NCBI GenBank assembly: GCA_977017575.1
Contig: CDRNVI010000041.1
Span: 124,001-188,000, forward strand
From: Paramoeba atlantica
Taxonomy: Eukaryota; Discosea
DNA: 64,000 nucleotides
Direction of reading: 5' to 3'
Positions 49,273 through 58,219 of the stretch are shown here, piece by piece. Numbering within the stretch: position 1 is the stretch's first letter; each line of letters opens with the position of its first letter. The notes below the pieces were generated by a model, which worked only from the letters and a program-made list of their open reading frames with translations, ran no database searches and was not told the DNA's origin. The translations under genes were made by a program, and so were the position numbers.

Positions 49273-50165
49273 CAGAGGTCCGTAAAACTAAAAAAACTAT
49301 TTTATAGTACTATTATAGTACTATAAACTTTGAAACACTATATATAAAAACTATATTTTTTTACTATTTTTCTTAGTAATTTTTTTCTGAAAGTATTGCT
49401 TGAAATGCCGACTCGACGCAATATATATTTTTATCACTCCCATTTTCTTGAAAGATTTCTCACTATTTTTCTCATCATTATGCCCAAGCGTCGTAGTCAA
49501 GCTCAAATCGTTTTTTCACACTTCGTTGAAGTCGATGGGGAAGTCGACCTACTTTAATTTCAGATGTGCTCCAGCCCAGACGCCTTGTCTTCTTAGGTCG
49601 CCTTTCCTGCCGAAGTATAATGTGTAAATGTGAAATAGCGGGTAAATGATTCTTCAAATTTCTTCAAAAGATTATTAATTTTGCAGATATTGAATCTTGC
49701 AGACTTTGCGATGTGTTTTTGTGTTTTATCTGGCCACTAAATACGCCACGTCTAGGATCCAACGAGTGATCTAACGGGAACTCGTTGAAGGACAACTGTA
49801 ATGCGGTTTGCACGGTACAAGGAAAAAGCATTATGGGAAGAACTTGTGAGCTATAGGATACCGTCTTTTTCCATTTCTGCATAAAAACTACAACGCTTTT
49901 CATTTTTTTCTACGCGTCAGCGTATCCACACCACTTGCTCCACCTGACATCACGTGACCCCTCTAAACCTCTACAGCTCCATCGGCTCTCTCCTGCCCCG
50001 CGAAATTCCTCCAGGTCCATCGACCGATCTGTCTACCGCGTGCCTTTCTGGACATGAAACACTGATAAACACCATATTGTTTTTATAGTACTATATAGTG
50101 TTTATAGTACTATAAATTTTCTTGAAACACTATAAACTATCTATAAATAGTTTTAGGGACCTCTG
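49273..50165. mobile_element. 893-bp non-autonomous element with 8-bp flanking repeat
   Basis: Left end CAGAGGTCCGTAAAACTA and right end complement CAGAGGTCCCTAAAACTA form inverted repeats that continue, less perfectly, for about 100 bp. TTTTTTTA flanks both sides (49265-49272 and 50166-50173), an 8-bp repeat as in hAT elements, although its simple composition weakens the argument. Inside the ends are TATAGTACTATA palindromes. No transposase is encoded; the frames inside are not recognised. Confidence 0.75.
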
Positions 50166-50264
50166 TTTTTTTATTTCCTTTAATTTTATTTCCGTTCCCA
50201 TGGTAAGCAGATTTAGCATATTTAGTTGGCTGATAATGCATTTCATTTTTTATTCCACTTCTTC

Positions 50265-50870
50265 ATGGGTGTCATCTTTTATGTTCCTAATTTAATAGGA
50301 TATTTGCGTATTGCACTGCTACTGTGGGCTTTTGCCGCTGAAAACATTGAGAAAGAACTGTTCCTTTCGCTTTATGCATTTTCATTTCTATTAGACGCTG
50401 TGGATGGGTGGGCAGCACGATACTTCTCGCAGTCTAGCACGTACGGTGCGGTACTAGATATGATCACTGATCGCGCTGCCACATTAGCTCTCGTCATGGC
50501 GCTTCTCAAAATACATCCGACCTTCTCCTTGGCATTTACAGCGCTAGCCACACTAGACTTAACGTCCCACTACACGCGTATGTACGTTTCATTTAGTGAA
50601 CGAGCAACGTCTCACAAATCGGTGAAAAAGTCATCCTCAGCGCTGTTGCGCATTTACTACACTTCTCGTATAGTAATGGGTGCACTTTGCGTTGGACAGG
50701 AGGCTTTTTACTTGTGGTTATATTACAGTCAAGATACAATAACTTTGATTTCTCAAATAGTATCGAGTTGGGCGCTCGGGGCTATCTTTGTACTGTTCGC
50801 TTTGAAGCAATGTGTTAATTTTCTTCAACTTTGTGAGGGCATGATTTCCCTTAGTAAATGTAAGAAATAA
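50265..50870 (+). CDS. PIS1: Phosphatidylinositol synthase (CDP-diacylglycerol-inositol 3-phosphatidyltransferase)
   Basis: 201 aa from the ATG at 50265, normal size for the enzyme. It joins inositol to CDP-diacylglycerol in the ER or Golgi membrane, giving phosphatidylinositol for GPI anchors and signalling. The start GVIFYVPNLIGYLRI is typical of PI synthases. The CDP-alcohol phosphotransferase signature D-G-x2-A-R-x8-G-x3-D-x3-D is complete: DGWAARYFSQSSTYGAVLDM then ITD. About five hydrophobic segments follow. A pyrimidine-rich run ending in TAAGCAG (50205-50211) is a good trans-splice acceptor. The call over PG or choline transferases rests on the N-terminal block and the length. Confidence 0.88.
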   Translation: MGVIFYVPNLIGYLRIALLLWAFAAENIEKELFLSLYAFSFLLDAVDGWAARYFSQSSTYGAVLDMITDRAATLALVMALLKIHPTFSLAFTALATLDLTSHYTRMYVSFSERATSHKSVKKSSSALLRIYYTSRIVMGALCVGQEAFYLWLYYSQDTITLISQIVSSWALGAIFVLFALKQCVNFLQLCEGMISLSKCKK

Positions 50871-51350
50871 CACAAGGCATGTGTTGAATATTTAGACACG
50901 GTGAATATTATAGCTAACAATTGACTCAAACGTGAACTAACAAGTAATACACAAAGCGCGCGGGAAGTAAATTTTGGTAACCATAATACAAGTATAGGAC
51001 AGTTGCAATATACGGTACCACAGGTGTAGTGCAGCTGAAGCAGTTAAAACATCCTTAGCTACAGTATTCGGAGGGGATTTAGTTGACCTTGGCGTTTGTA
51101 CATAACGTATAAAGAAAGTAATGTACCGGTCACGAAGCCATTGGTTTTCAGGTATACCATTTCCATAATGGGCTTTACGTAGCATTCCTTCTTAAAAACT
51201 ATTAGGTTTCCTTAGAATGTCCCCCTCATTATTTTTCCGAAATCGGCATACTTTTAAAGAGGATACAGTAGACAAGCGTTGATTTCTTGTCATAATTTTC
51301 TACTTTTTCATATCTCTTTGTCGCAAACTCCATTGGTCTAAATAACCACC
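50871..51350. other. Intergenic spacer, nothing recognised
   Basis: 480 bp. A short minus-strand frame at 50937-51185 has no family features. Pyrimidine runs near 51290-51320 may serve the next gene. Confidence 0.45.
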
Positions 51351-52220
51351 ATGTACGTCTCACGTCGCGGTAAGCCCACGAAAGACCTCATCCCTCAGAA
51401 AGAGCTCATGATGCAGTTTGTGGAGGGACTCCATACACGACACCCAAGCTGGAATCGCGACTACACAGACTGGTGTGGCGTAACTCACGAGATCTCCGTG
51501 TGTACGTGGAAGGGACTCAGCTGTAACTCCCACGAGCACGTCACCTTTATAAAATGGGTCCCGTTGGTCTTCCCGCTGCAAGGGAACCTGAGCTGGGAGT
51601 ATCTCCCCAACCAACTCACCGCGGCGGGAGTTTCCTCTCATCCTCTTCTTCGTGGAACCCTCTCGCTGGATTCCCCTCCCACATCCTTATGTGATCTTCG
51701 TGTGCAACACAACGCAGTGGAGGGAGAACTGAACTTGGCGAATCTCCCCTATGGCATTAAACGTCTCGTGCTTTCCAGAAATCGATTTCAGGGGGGAGTT
51801 GACTTAACCCAGCTCCCGGAGACCCTGGAGGAGCTTGATCTCCATGGGAATCTTTTGAGCGGCCTGTTCGAATGGGGAAACAGACTCCCCCCTTCGTTGC
51901 GGCAGTTATGCCTGCAGCATAATCAGTTCTATGGGCGGGTAGATTTCGCACATTTTCCGGAGGGACTCACTCACCTTCTGTTGTTCTGCAACGATTTGGA
52001 AGGTAACGTCGCCTTGGAGGGGTTGCCGCAAAGTTTGTCAGTGCTGTTGATTCAGGGGAACCGGTTTTGTGGCATTGTTGACCTCAATCCTGTTCTTGAT
52101 CTCCCAGCTTTAAAGAACGGACATTTTGTGAGTGTGGACGTGGGACAAAACCGTTTTTCAGGTTACGTTCCCAACGGGAGGTTACCGACAAGTGTGAGGT
52201 ATGAGGTGCAACTTCCATAA
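51351..52220 (+). CDS. LRR protein without signal peptide
   Basis: 289 aa. The cap block CTWKGLSCNSHEHVTFIKW (residues about 49-67) is followed by about eight repeats, for example LEELDLHGNLLSG and LRQLCLQHNQFYGRVDFAHF. Unlike the neighbour at 45960, the ATG is followed by a charged stretch (MYVSRRGKPTKDLIPQKELM) and no hydrophobic leader, so it may be cytosolic or have lost its leader. The gene is more GC-rich than the spacer. A LINE lies about 200 bp downstream in opposite orientation. Function unknown. Confidence 0.8.
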   Translation: MYVSRRGKPTKDLIPQKELMMQFVEGLHTRHPSWNRDYTDWCGVTHEISVCTWKGLSCNSHEHVTFIKWVPLVFPLQGNLSWEYLPNQLTAAGVSSHPLLRGTLSLDSPPTSLCDLRVQHNAVEGELNLANLPYGIKRLVLSRNRFQGGVDLTQLPETLEELDLHGNLLSGLFEWGNRLPPSLRQLCLQHNQFYGRVDFAHFPEGLTHLLLFCNDLEGNVALEGLPQSLSVLLIQGNRFCGIVDLNPVLDLPALKNGHFVSVDVGQNRFSGYVPNGRLPTSVRYEVQLP

Positions 52221-52422
52221 CACTTTTATTGGCTTCGTCATTTTGTCGAGTCGTAGCCAATCCGTATGCTCCGACGCTTGTAATCTACTCGTACACCTAC
52301 TGCTCCGACTACTCCTACCAGTAGTGTTTATTCAATGCAGAATCATATTTAGATCTGCAGAGGTAAATTTCTACCTATGCTACGGTCGCATACGACGACC
52401 CCGCATAGGCTGTTTTACTAGC
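52221..52422. other. Spacer and LINE 3' UTR
   Basis: About 200 bp between the LRR stop and the LINE stop. No poly(A) run marks the LINE 3' end, so the border is not fixed. Confidence 0.4.
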
Positions 52423-55400
52423 CTAGCCGCCCCCTTTCCAGTCGGGTGATTCCCGGTTTAGCCAAATAACAAAGCTACTACGAATTGCTTCGCGTATGGC
52501 TTCAAGTTGGCATTCCGTGGACAGCCCTTTGTCACTCCCAAAAAGGCGGGTTACCTGCCGAAGAGAGGAAGCCGGCAATCCTCTTACACCCACCTCCATA
52601 CACAGCAGATGTGTGTTCGGGTGATCCATCCTGCGGCGATGCAATATATTCTGATATTTTTCCGTTTTGCGGCAATGTGCCTCCGCGATGTTGTCTTCCC
52701 AGGGTACGGTCAGTTCAACGATAAATTCAGTTCCATCGTGAAGCCTGACCAGGCCATCTGGACGCAGAGTGGTTTCTAGGTCTGCCCACCAACTTGGGAG
52801 GTTACGGAGGCCCTCGAGGTCGAATGAGGCCCAGGAGGTGTTGGGGGAGCCGACGATCGCGTTCGCAAGGACGCTCAACACTCTGTCATGTCGATACGTG
52901 TAGCGTCCTTGGTCTAAGGATGTCCTGCAACCTGAGAGCAGGTGCCTTAAGGTTTCGGGTGCTGAGTTGCAGATACGGCAGGACACACTATTTGCACCAT
53001 TCTTCCCCCATGTTCTGAGCATGGTCCGGGTAGGAAGTGGGGCTTGGACCATCACATGTGTAGCGAATCTGCTCAGTGAAGTGCTCCTAAGGCCGTTAAT
53101 GGCAGCTGCAAAATCTTTCGCCTGATCTTCCTCCGTGTTCGTGTCCCACCACTGTATGGCAACCGTGGTGCGGCGTCGCAGAGCGTTAATCATACGCTCC
53201 TCGTTCAGGTCAATGAGAGTTTTCCTGGCGCGAGATCGGTCGTTCAAGCAGTGCGTTATGTGAGTTGCGGGCCGTATTTGTCCTTTCAAGCGTCTCTCCT
53301 CTTCTTCCCGTATTTTGTTCCGAAGCACAGCTGCGGCAGCCGGATCTTTGGATTTCTTTAACTGGCACATAAGGTCTGCAGTACATTCATGCCACAGTTG
53401 CGACAGGCTCCTCAGTCCCCATCCGCGCGATGAATAAATTGCTTCGGGACTAGAGCCACGCGCCACGTTAATCCAACGCCGCAGGAAGTTGGTAGAGAGT
53501 TTCTGGAGTCGGAGGACAAAGTTCATAGTGATGCACGGGTGGATCGTAAGCGAGAAGCGCAAGCGGGAGATAATGGCATGCTGATATATCCACAGTCGCG
53601 AAGGGAGGTCGTGGGCGCTCTTATCGATATTTCTGAGCCATGAATTAATGAGAGGACGTAGCTTCATGAACAGCGCACGGGACTGTTGTGCTCCAGGGGC
53701 GATGGTCATGCCCAGAAAGGTGCTACCTGCATCACAGATTTGGGGAATGGGAATGTGATTGACCAGAATTTGTGGACGGCGTGTCATGTAACCTGGGTGT
53801 TCATCGTCCGGTCGCACGGCCATGCATTGTACCCTACTCTTTTTCACGTTTATAGATAAACCTATTTTGCGGAGGATTGAGGATAGGGCTCCAAGTGCGA
53901 TTTGTGACTCCTTCGGGTTGCTGGTGAGGACCGTGAGATCGTCAGCGTAGGCCTTTATAAAGCATTTCGCATTGCCTGGCAGATCGAGTCCGTACGCGGG
54001 AAAGTTAAGTGTCATATAACGCAGTACTACTTCCATGACGATAAGGAATATAGACGGGGAGAGGGTGTCGCCTTGGAGTACCCCACGTTGCACAGGAATT
54101 GTAGAGGAGAGACCTTCATAACACTTTATTTGCGTAGACGCTCCGTTATATAAACTACTGATGTACCCGAGGAGAGTCGGGGAGACCTTGGCCCATTGCA
54201 TCGCCTCAAATATAACATTGTGTGGGACTGAACCGAATGCGTTGGATAGGTCCAGTTGGGCTAAGCAGTATTGGAGCTTGTTCTTTCTGTAGTGCTGCAA
54301 GATTGCATCCAGCGTCTGAGTGTGTTCCAGTGTCCCGTTGATGGCCGGTAGGAAACCCTTTTGGATTGATGGATCAATTACTGCTGCCTCGACCAGATGG
54401 CGGTTTATTTTGCGACTTATGATCGAATGGAGAAGCTTAGCTAGAACACTGATGAGACTGATGGGGCGCCAGTTTTGGGGTTGATCGTGAGCTCCATTTT
54501 TATGAATTAGGCGGGTAACAGAGCATTTCCAGGAAGGTGGGCAAGTGCGATACTTGAGCAACGCGTTGAAGACTGTAGCGATGTGTGAGTGTACGCTGTG
54601 ACACCGTTTTAGGATGGTATATGTGATGGTGTCTTGACCTGGGGCACTACTATTCCTTTTCGAGATTAGAGCGTCGGATATTTCGGTCGGGGTCAGCTCT
54701 TCCCATGACATGTCGACAAGAGGACGGGTCCCAAGCGAGTCAGACGGAGGAATGTGGTATTCCTCTGAAGGAGCAGAAAGTGTATCACCAAAGTGCTTTT
54801 CCACGCTGTGCACATCGCATGTAGGATAGGAGGCTGGGGCTTCAAGACCGATAGGTTTGTCCAATGTTTCGCTAGCGGCGGTCCATGGGTTTCTGTTAAA
54901 GCGTTTCAGTGCCCGGCGTTGTTCGAGTGTTTGCCGCTGTGCGGTGGCCTCCGCATGATAAACCCTTTCACCTTTTTTGGTTTCCTTGATCGTTCGTTTT
55001 AAGGCGTTCCTGTCTGCCTTTCCATGTGTATAGCGTAGTTTTGTCTGCAGTTCTTTTAGGTGCCGGGAGAAGGACGAGGCTATTTTTTCGCTTTCCAAGG
55101 GTCTGCATCGGGTCTTTGCGTGACCTTTCTTTGTGCGGATTAAAAAGCCTTTCGTGGGATTCACGTCGCGAGCAACCTCGTAGGTAGAGACAGATAGTAT
55201 GGAGCTCAGGAGTTCGGCGTTCCTAACGGCGGAATCTATGTCTTGTTCAGGAGTGAGTAATGCACTACACCTTTTGAGAGCCTTGGTCTCAACGTCGTGC
55301 CACTGTGCGTCCGTTAAGTTGATACATATCTTTCCCCCTTGGATGTACCTGGCTGTTCGGAGTAGGTAATCGAGATCCTGTTCTTTATACTCCTGCAGGT

Positions 55401-57903
55401 CTGGTGGAACCGCCGAGCGAGGTACTTTGGATTCCTGGGCAGAGCTGGTCTCGGCGGCAGTGGAACCTGCAGTTGGAGGAGCAGCGGGACCGAAGACTTT
55501 ACAGCAACGATGAGCACACCCGAGTTTGTCGCGGCAGGTGTGGCGGCAGGGTTGTGCAAAGGATTGCAAAGAGGGTACACGACTGGGTGGGTCTGCTATG
55601 CGATATGCTGGAAGCTCCGGAATAGCTTCTAAGACCGGCGGAGTTTCGTCGATGGGTGTGTGTCGATGTAGGGTTATCACATAATCTGCAAGCCCGGGAA
55701 TTTCGGAGCCGTTTAGTCTCTTAAGAACGGCTTTACTGAGAGTACCCGGAGAGGAATAGTAATCTGAAAGTTTTAGGACTGCATCCTGGTACAGAGATAC
55801 CCAACTGGAGTGGCGCGAAGACTTGTCCGGGCTTCCGACTTTGTGAATTGTAATGAAATCGCACGCCCCATGGTCCATCAGTTCTTCTACGGAACATCCT
55901 CTTACTATGATGTCGTGCGTGGGGTTGCCAGAGTTCAGCGCCTTCGAAATGGCTGCCTGCGCTCCCTGCAGGGAGCTAATCCTGCTGCGTGTGATTTGAC
56001 TTTCGCAGGCAGCTCGTACGTCCGGAAAATATAACCATTCTTGGGCACTTGCTAGGCGAAGTTTCAGAGGCTTTGATCGGGATTGTATAAAATGTAGGCA
56101 TTGTTTCCCTTTCTCTGTCGAGCGACGTCTTTCTACAGGGACCCCCGAATTCCCAGAAGGCACGTCGTGAGGGACCTTCTCGAATACCCATTCCGGAACT
56201 TCGTCGTCCGCAGTGCAGAGAGGGAACGGTGGTTCTGTCAAGAGTCCTTCTGAGTCGTCGGTATGGTGGGGTGACTTTATACGATTAATAAGTAGTTTCT
56301 CTACGCCGCGGCGTGTGGGACTAGGCGTGAACGAGACGTTCCAGGACTCCGGCACTATCGAAAGATTCTGTGGCGGCGATAAAGGGGCAGGGAGGTACGG
56401 GACTTTCTCTGCTTTGGAGTTGTCGGAAGTGTCCACCCCTGCGTCGTGCTCGGGCGTGCTGCTGGGATGGTCGCGATATGGTTCATCAGTTATCCGGTCT
56501 GGGGGGTGCTTTTCGGTATCAGAGGAAGAGATACGTGCGGGTGACGATGTTGTGATGCCAGGGGTAAGCCCTCTTTTGCAGCAAAGGTGGCCACACGTGG
56601 TTTTGTCCTTACAGGGATGTTTACATGGTAGATTGTATGGGTTCTGAGGCTCTGGTTCGGGCTGTCGAGCGCTGAGGCGCAATGTCGGTCCTTCCTGCAG
56701 CTTTTCTATAGCGAATTCGGGAGGTTCTCGCTTGGGAGATAGTTGGGACCCTCGGTTTACGGTCTTGGGAGTCATCTTTCTGAGAGGCGGTGGTTTCGCT
56801 CGTGCTTCCGTGGGAGGGATGCCAAGGAGGCCTTTACATAATTCATACGCAAGATTGATAGCTGTTGAGGAGATAGTATGTTGTTTTCCTTCCGGAGGAG
56901 AAGAAGGGGATTTCCGAAAGGTGGGCACCTTACTTGCTTCACGCTGATCAGCTCTGTTGGCATGCGTTGTAGCAGGGTTGTCGCTGTTTGATCTGGCGAT
57001 TCCTGGGGCAATCAATTTTCTCTTCGCCGACATTTCTCCCTCGACGTGTTTCCTTGAGCGTTCGTAGTGGTTGGAGCCCTCGCTTGTGGATCTGCCGCTG
57101 GGTGAAAACACTTCCGTGTTCGAGGAGTTCTGCGCAGTTTGGGGTTTGTCCGCACATTGAAATATGGGCTTGGTCAAGTGGCGCAGTACTTTCACCATAA
57201 AGCCCCCAGAGTCTCCTGCCAGATTTTGACTCCCATTGTCGCGCGTACTGCTTTGTGGATCTAGTCTAGGTGCACTACCGGCGCTCGTACAAGTGGTGTG
57301 GAGGTGACGTTTACAACAGGGGTGCCCGCAGTTCGCCTTATCCTTGCAGATATGTTTGCACGGGGCGATAGGTTCAGGTACATCCTTTACTACTTCAGAT
57401 GATGGGGCTTCAGAGGACATTGTGTTTGTTTCCGTCCTCCTCGTTACATCGGGAACAGTATTCCCTTGGGATACATGTGTGGTACTATCTTCGGGAACAC
57501 AGGTAGGAAGAAGATGTCGTTTACAACATGGGTGGCCGCACAGACTCTTGTCTTTGCAGGGATGCTTGCATTGTGAAATGTTAAGGGGCTGAGTGGACGG
57601 CGGATTCGGCGCAGTCTTGCAGCAGGGATGGCCGCATTTTGTTTTCTCCTTACAAGTATGTTTACATCGCCGGGTCGTATTTATTGCGGTTTCCTTCTTT
57701 TCAGTGTTTGTTTTCAGTGAACCTCTCATAGGAGCTTTGGAGCTGACTCGGTAGGAGTTTGCATGTTGAGCTGCATGTTCCTTGGCCTTGCGTTCAGCAC
57801 CTGTCAGAGAGGTGGCGGATCGGCTAGTTACGTTGCCTAGTCTCTTATGAGAGTCCTGCAACGCCTGTGAGATTTCCCCACTTCTGGCATGTGGCGAGGT
57901 CAT
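52423..57903 (-). CDS. Full LINE polyprotein with five Cys/His motifs, RT and restriction-like nuclease
   Basis: One open frame of 1826 codons. The N-terminal third holds five copies of C-x3-C-x5-C-x-H-x2-C-C, for example CKHPCKDKSLCGHPCC (residues 80-95, 112-127, 182-197, one near 440 and one near 800, the last as CRHTCRDKLGCAHRCC). The RT follows (about 1130-1420): ISLISVLAKLLHSIISRKIN, LAQLDLSNAFGSVPHNVIF, GVLQGDTLSPSIF and AYADDLTVL with the catalytic Asp pair. The C-terminus has a zinc knuckle (CRICNSAPETLRHLLSGC) and a PD-(D/E)XK-type nuclease (RPDGLVRLHDGTEFIVELTV). There is no APE domain, so it belongs to the early-branching R2/R4/NeSL/CRE-type LINEs. No internal stop or shift is visible, so it may be recently active. 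Its 5' leader carries a spliced-leader-like sequence. Confidence 0.88.
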   Translation of the reverse strand: MTSPHARSGEISQALQDSHKRLGNVTSRSATSLTGAERKAKEHAAQHANSYRVSSKAPMRGSLKTNTEKKETAINTTRRCKHTCKEKTKCGHPCCKTAPNPPSTQPLNISQCKHPCKDKSLCGHPCCKRHLLPTCVPEDSTTHVSQGNTVPDVTRRTETNTMSSEAPSSEVVKDVPEPIAPCKHICKDKANCGHPCCKRHLHTTCTSAGSAPRLDPQSSTRDNGSQNLAGDSGGFMVKVLRHLTKPIFQCADKPQTAQNSSNTEVFSPSGRSTSEGSNHYERSRKHVEGEMSAKRKLIAPGIARSNSDNPATTHANRADQREASKVPTFRKSPSSPPEGKQHTISSTAINLAYELCKGLLGIPPTEARAKPPPLRKMTPKTVNRGSQLSPKREPPEFAIEKLQEGPTLRLSARQPEPEPQNPYNLPCKHPCKDKTTCGHLCCKRGLTPGITTSSPARISSSDTEKHPPDRITDEPYRDHPSSTPEHDAGVDTSDNSKAEKVPYLPAPLSPPQNLSIVPESWNVSFTPSPTRRGVEKLLINRIKSPHHTDDSEGLLTEPPFPLCTADDEVPEWVFEKVPHDVPSGNSGVPVERRRSTEKGKQCLHFIQSRSKPLKLRLASAQEWLYFPDVRAACESQITRSRISSLQGAQAAISKALNSGNPTHDIIVRGCSVEELMDHGACDFITIHKVGSPDKSSRHSSWVSLYQDAVLKLSDYYSSPGTLSKAVLKRLNGSEIPGLADYVITLHRHTPIDETPPVLEAIPELPAYRIADPPSRVPSLQSFAQPCRHTCRDKLGCAHRCCKVFGPAAPPTAGSTAAETSSAQESKVPRSAVPPDLQEYKEQDLDYLLRTARYIQGGKICINLTDAQWHDVETKALKRCSALLTPEQDIDSAVRNAELLSSILSVSTYEVARDVNPTKGFLIRTKKGHAKTRCRPLESEKIASSFSRHLKELQTKLRYTHGKADRNALKRTIKETKKGERVYHAEATAQRQTLEQRRALKRFNRNPWTAASETLDKPIGLEAPASYPTCDVHSVEKHFGDTLSAPSEEYHIPPSDSLGTRPLVDMSWEELTPTEISDALISKRNSSAPGQDTITYTILKRCHSVHSHIATVFNALLKYRTCPPSWKCSVTRLIHKNGAHDQPQNWRPISLISVLAKLLHSIISRKINRHLVEAAVIDPSIQKGFLPAINGTLEHTQTLDAILQHYRKNKLQYCLAQLDLSNAFGSVPHNVIFEAMQWAKVSPTLLGYISSLYNGASTQIKCYEGLSSTIPVQRGVLQGDTLSPSIFLIVMEVVLRYMTLNFPAYGLDLPGNAKCFIKAYADDLTVLTSNPKESQIALGALSSILRKIGLSINVKKSRVQCMAVRPDDEHPGYMTRRPQILVNHIPIPQICDAGSTFLGMTIAPGAQQSRALFMKLRPLINSWLRNIDKSAHDLPSRLWIYQHAIISRLRFSLTIHPCITMNFVLRLQKLSTNFLRRWINVARGSSPEAIYSSRGWGLRSLSQLWHECTADLMCQLKKSKDPAAAAVLRNKIREEEERRLKGQIRPATHITHCLNDRSRARKTLIDLNEERMINALRRRTTVAIQWWDTNTEEDQAKDFAAAINGLRSTSLSRFATHVMVQAPLPTRTMLRTWGKNGANSVSCRICNSAPETLRHLLSGCRTSLDQGRYTYRHDRVLSVLANAIVGSPNTSWASFDLEGLRNLPSWWADLETTLRPDGLVRLHDGTEFIVELTVPWEDNIAEAHCRKTEKYQNILHRRRMDHPNTHLLCMEVGVRGLPASSLRQVTRLFGSDKGLSTECQLEAIREAIRSSFVIWLNRESPDWKGGG

Positions 57904-57935
57904 GAAGGGTCGTAAAAGTAGGGGAAAATAAAAGT

Positions 57936-57953
57936 CAACAAGGTACAGAAACT
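57936..57953 (-). promoter_or_regulatory. Spliced-leader-like sequence at the LINE 5' end
   Basis: Read on the minus strand this is AGTTTCTGTACCTTGTTG. The 3' end of trypanosomatid spliced leaders reads AGTTTCTGTACTTTATTG (Leishmania form), 16 of 18 identical. It lies 33 bp upstream of the LINE start codon, and homology with the 5' fragment at 20150-20701 ends at this same sequence. Confidence 0.5.
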
Positions 57954-58014
57954 ATATCGCTGCTAGATGTGGATGGTAAAAGGCTATGTTACGATCTTTC
58001 TATAAAACATGATA

Positions 58015-58134
58015 CTCCCCCTCTCATTAATAATTATAGACCTAAAAATCATTAAAGGGATCGTTTATAGAAATTTAATGAAACAATAATTCTGAGTCTC
58101 ACTTTTATAATTAAAAACCTTAAATTCTTCATTT
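58015..58134. repeat. Solo copy of the CTCCCCCTCTCATTAAT end
   Basis: Matches the left arm of the inverted-repeat unit (21606-21735) over about 120 bp, including GGGATCGTTTATAGAAATTT. TA precedes it at 58013-58014. No right end is seen. It lies between the LINE and the M3 peptidase and could supply part of that gene's leader region. Confidence 0.8.
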
Positions 58135-58179
58135 TTGTACTTATTAAAGCTTCCGCGAACCCTGTTTCATATCTCTAGT

Positions 58180-58204
58180 ACCTCTATCACAATATTTTTT
58201 ACAG
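58180..58204 (+). promoter_or_regulatory. Candidate trans-splice acceptor of the M3 peptidase
   Basis: CCTCTATCACAATATTTTTT followed by ACAG at 58204, 15 bp before the start codon. This is the clearest polypyrimidine-AG signal in the window. Confidence 0.5.
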
Positions 58205-58219
58205 CATAAATTTTGTGTC

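Noticed and set aside
52485-57600. Many + strand frames within the open LINE
   Set aside because: Shadows of the 1826-codon minus-strand frame; none has family features.
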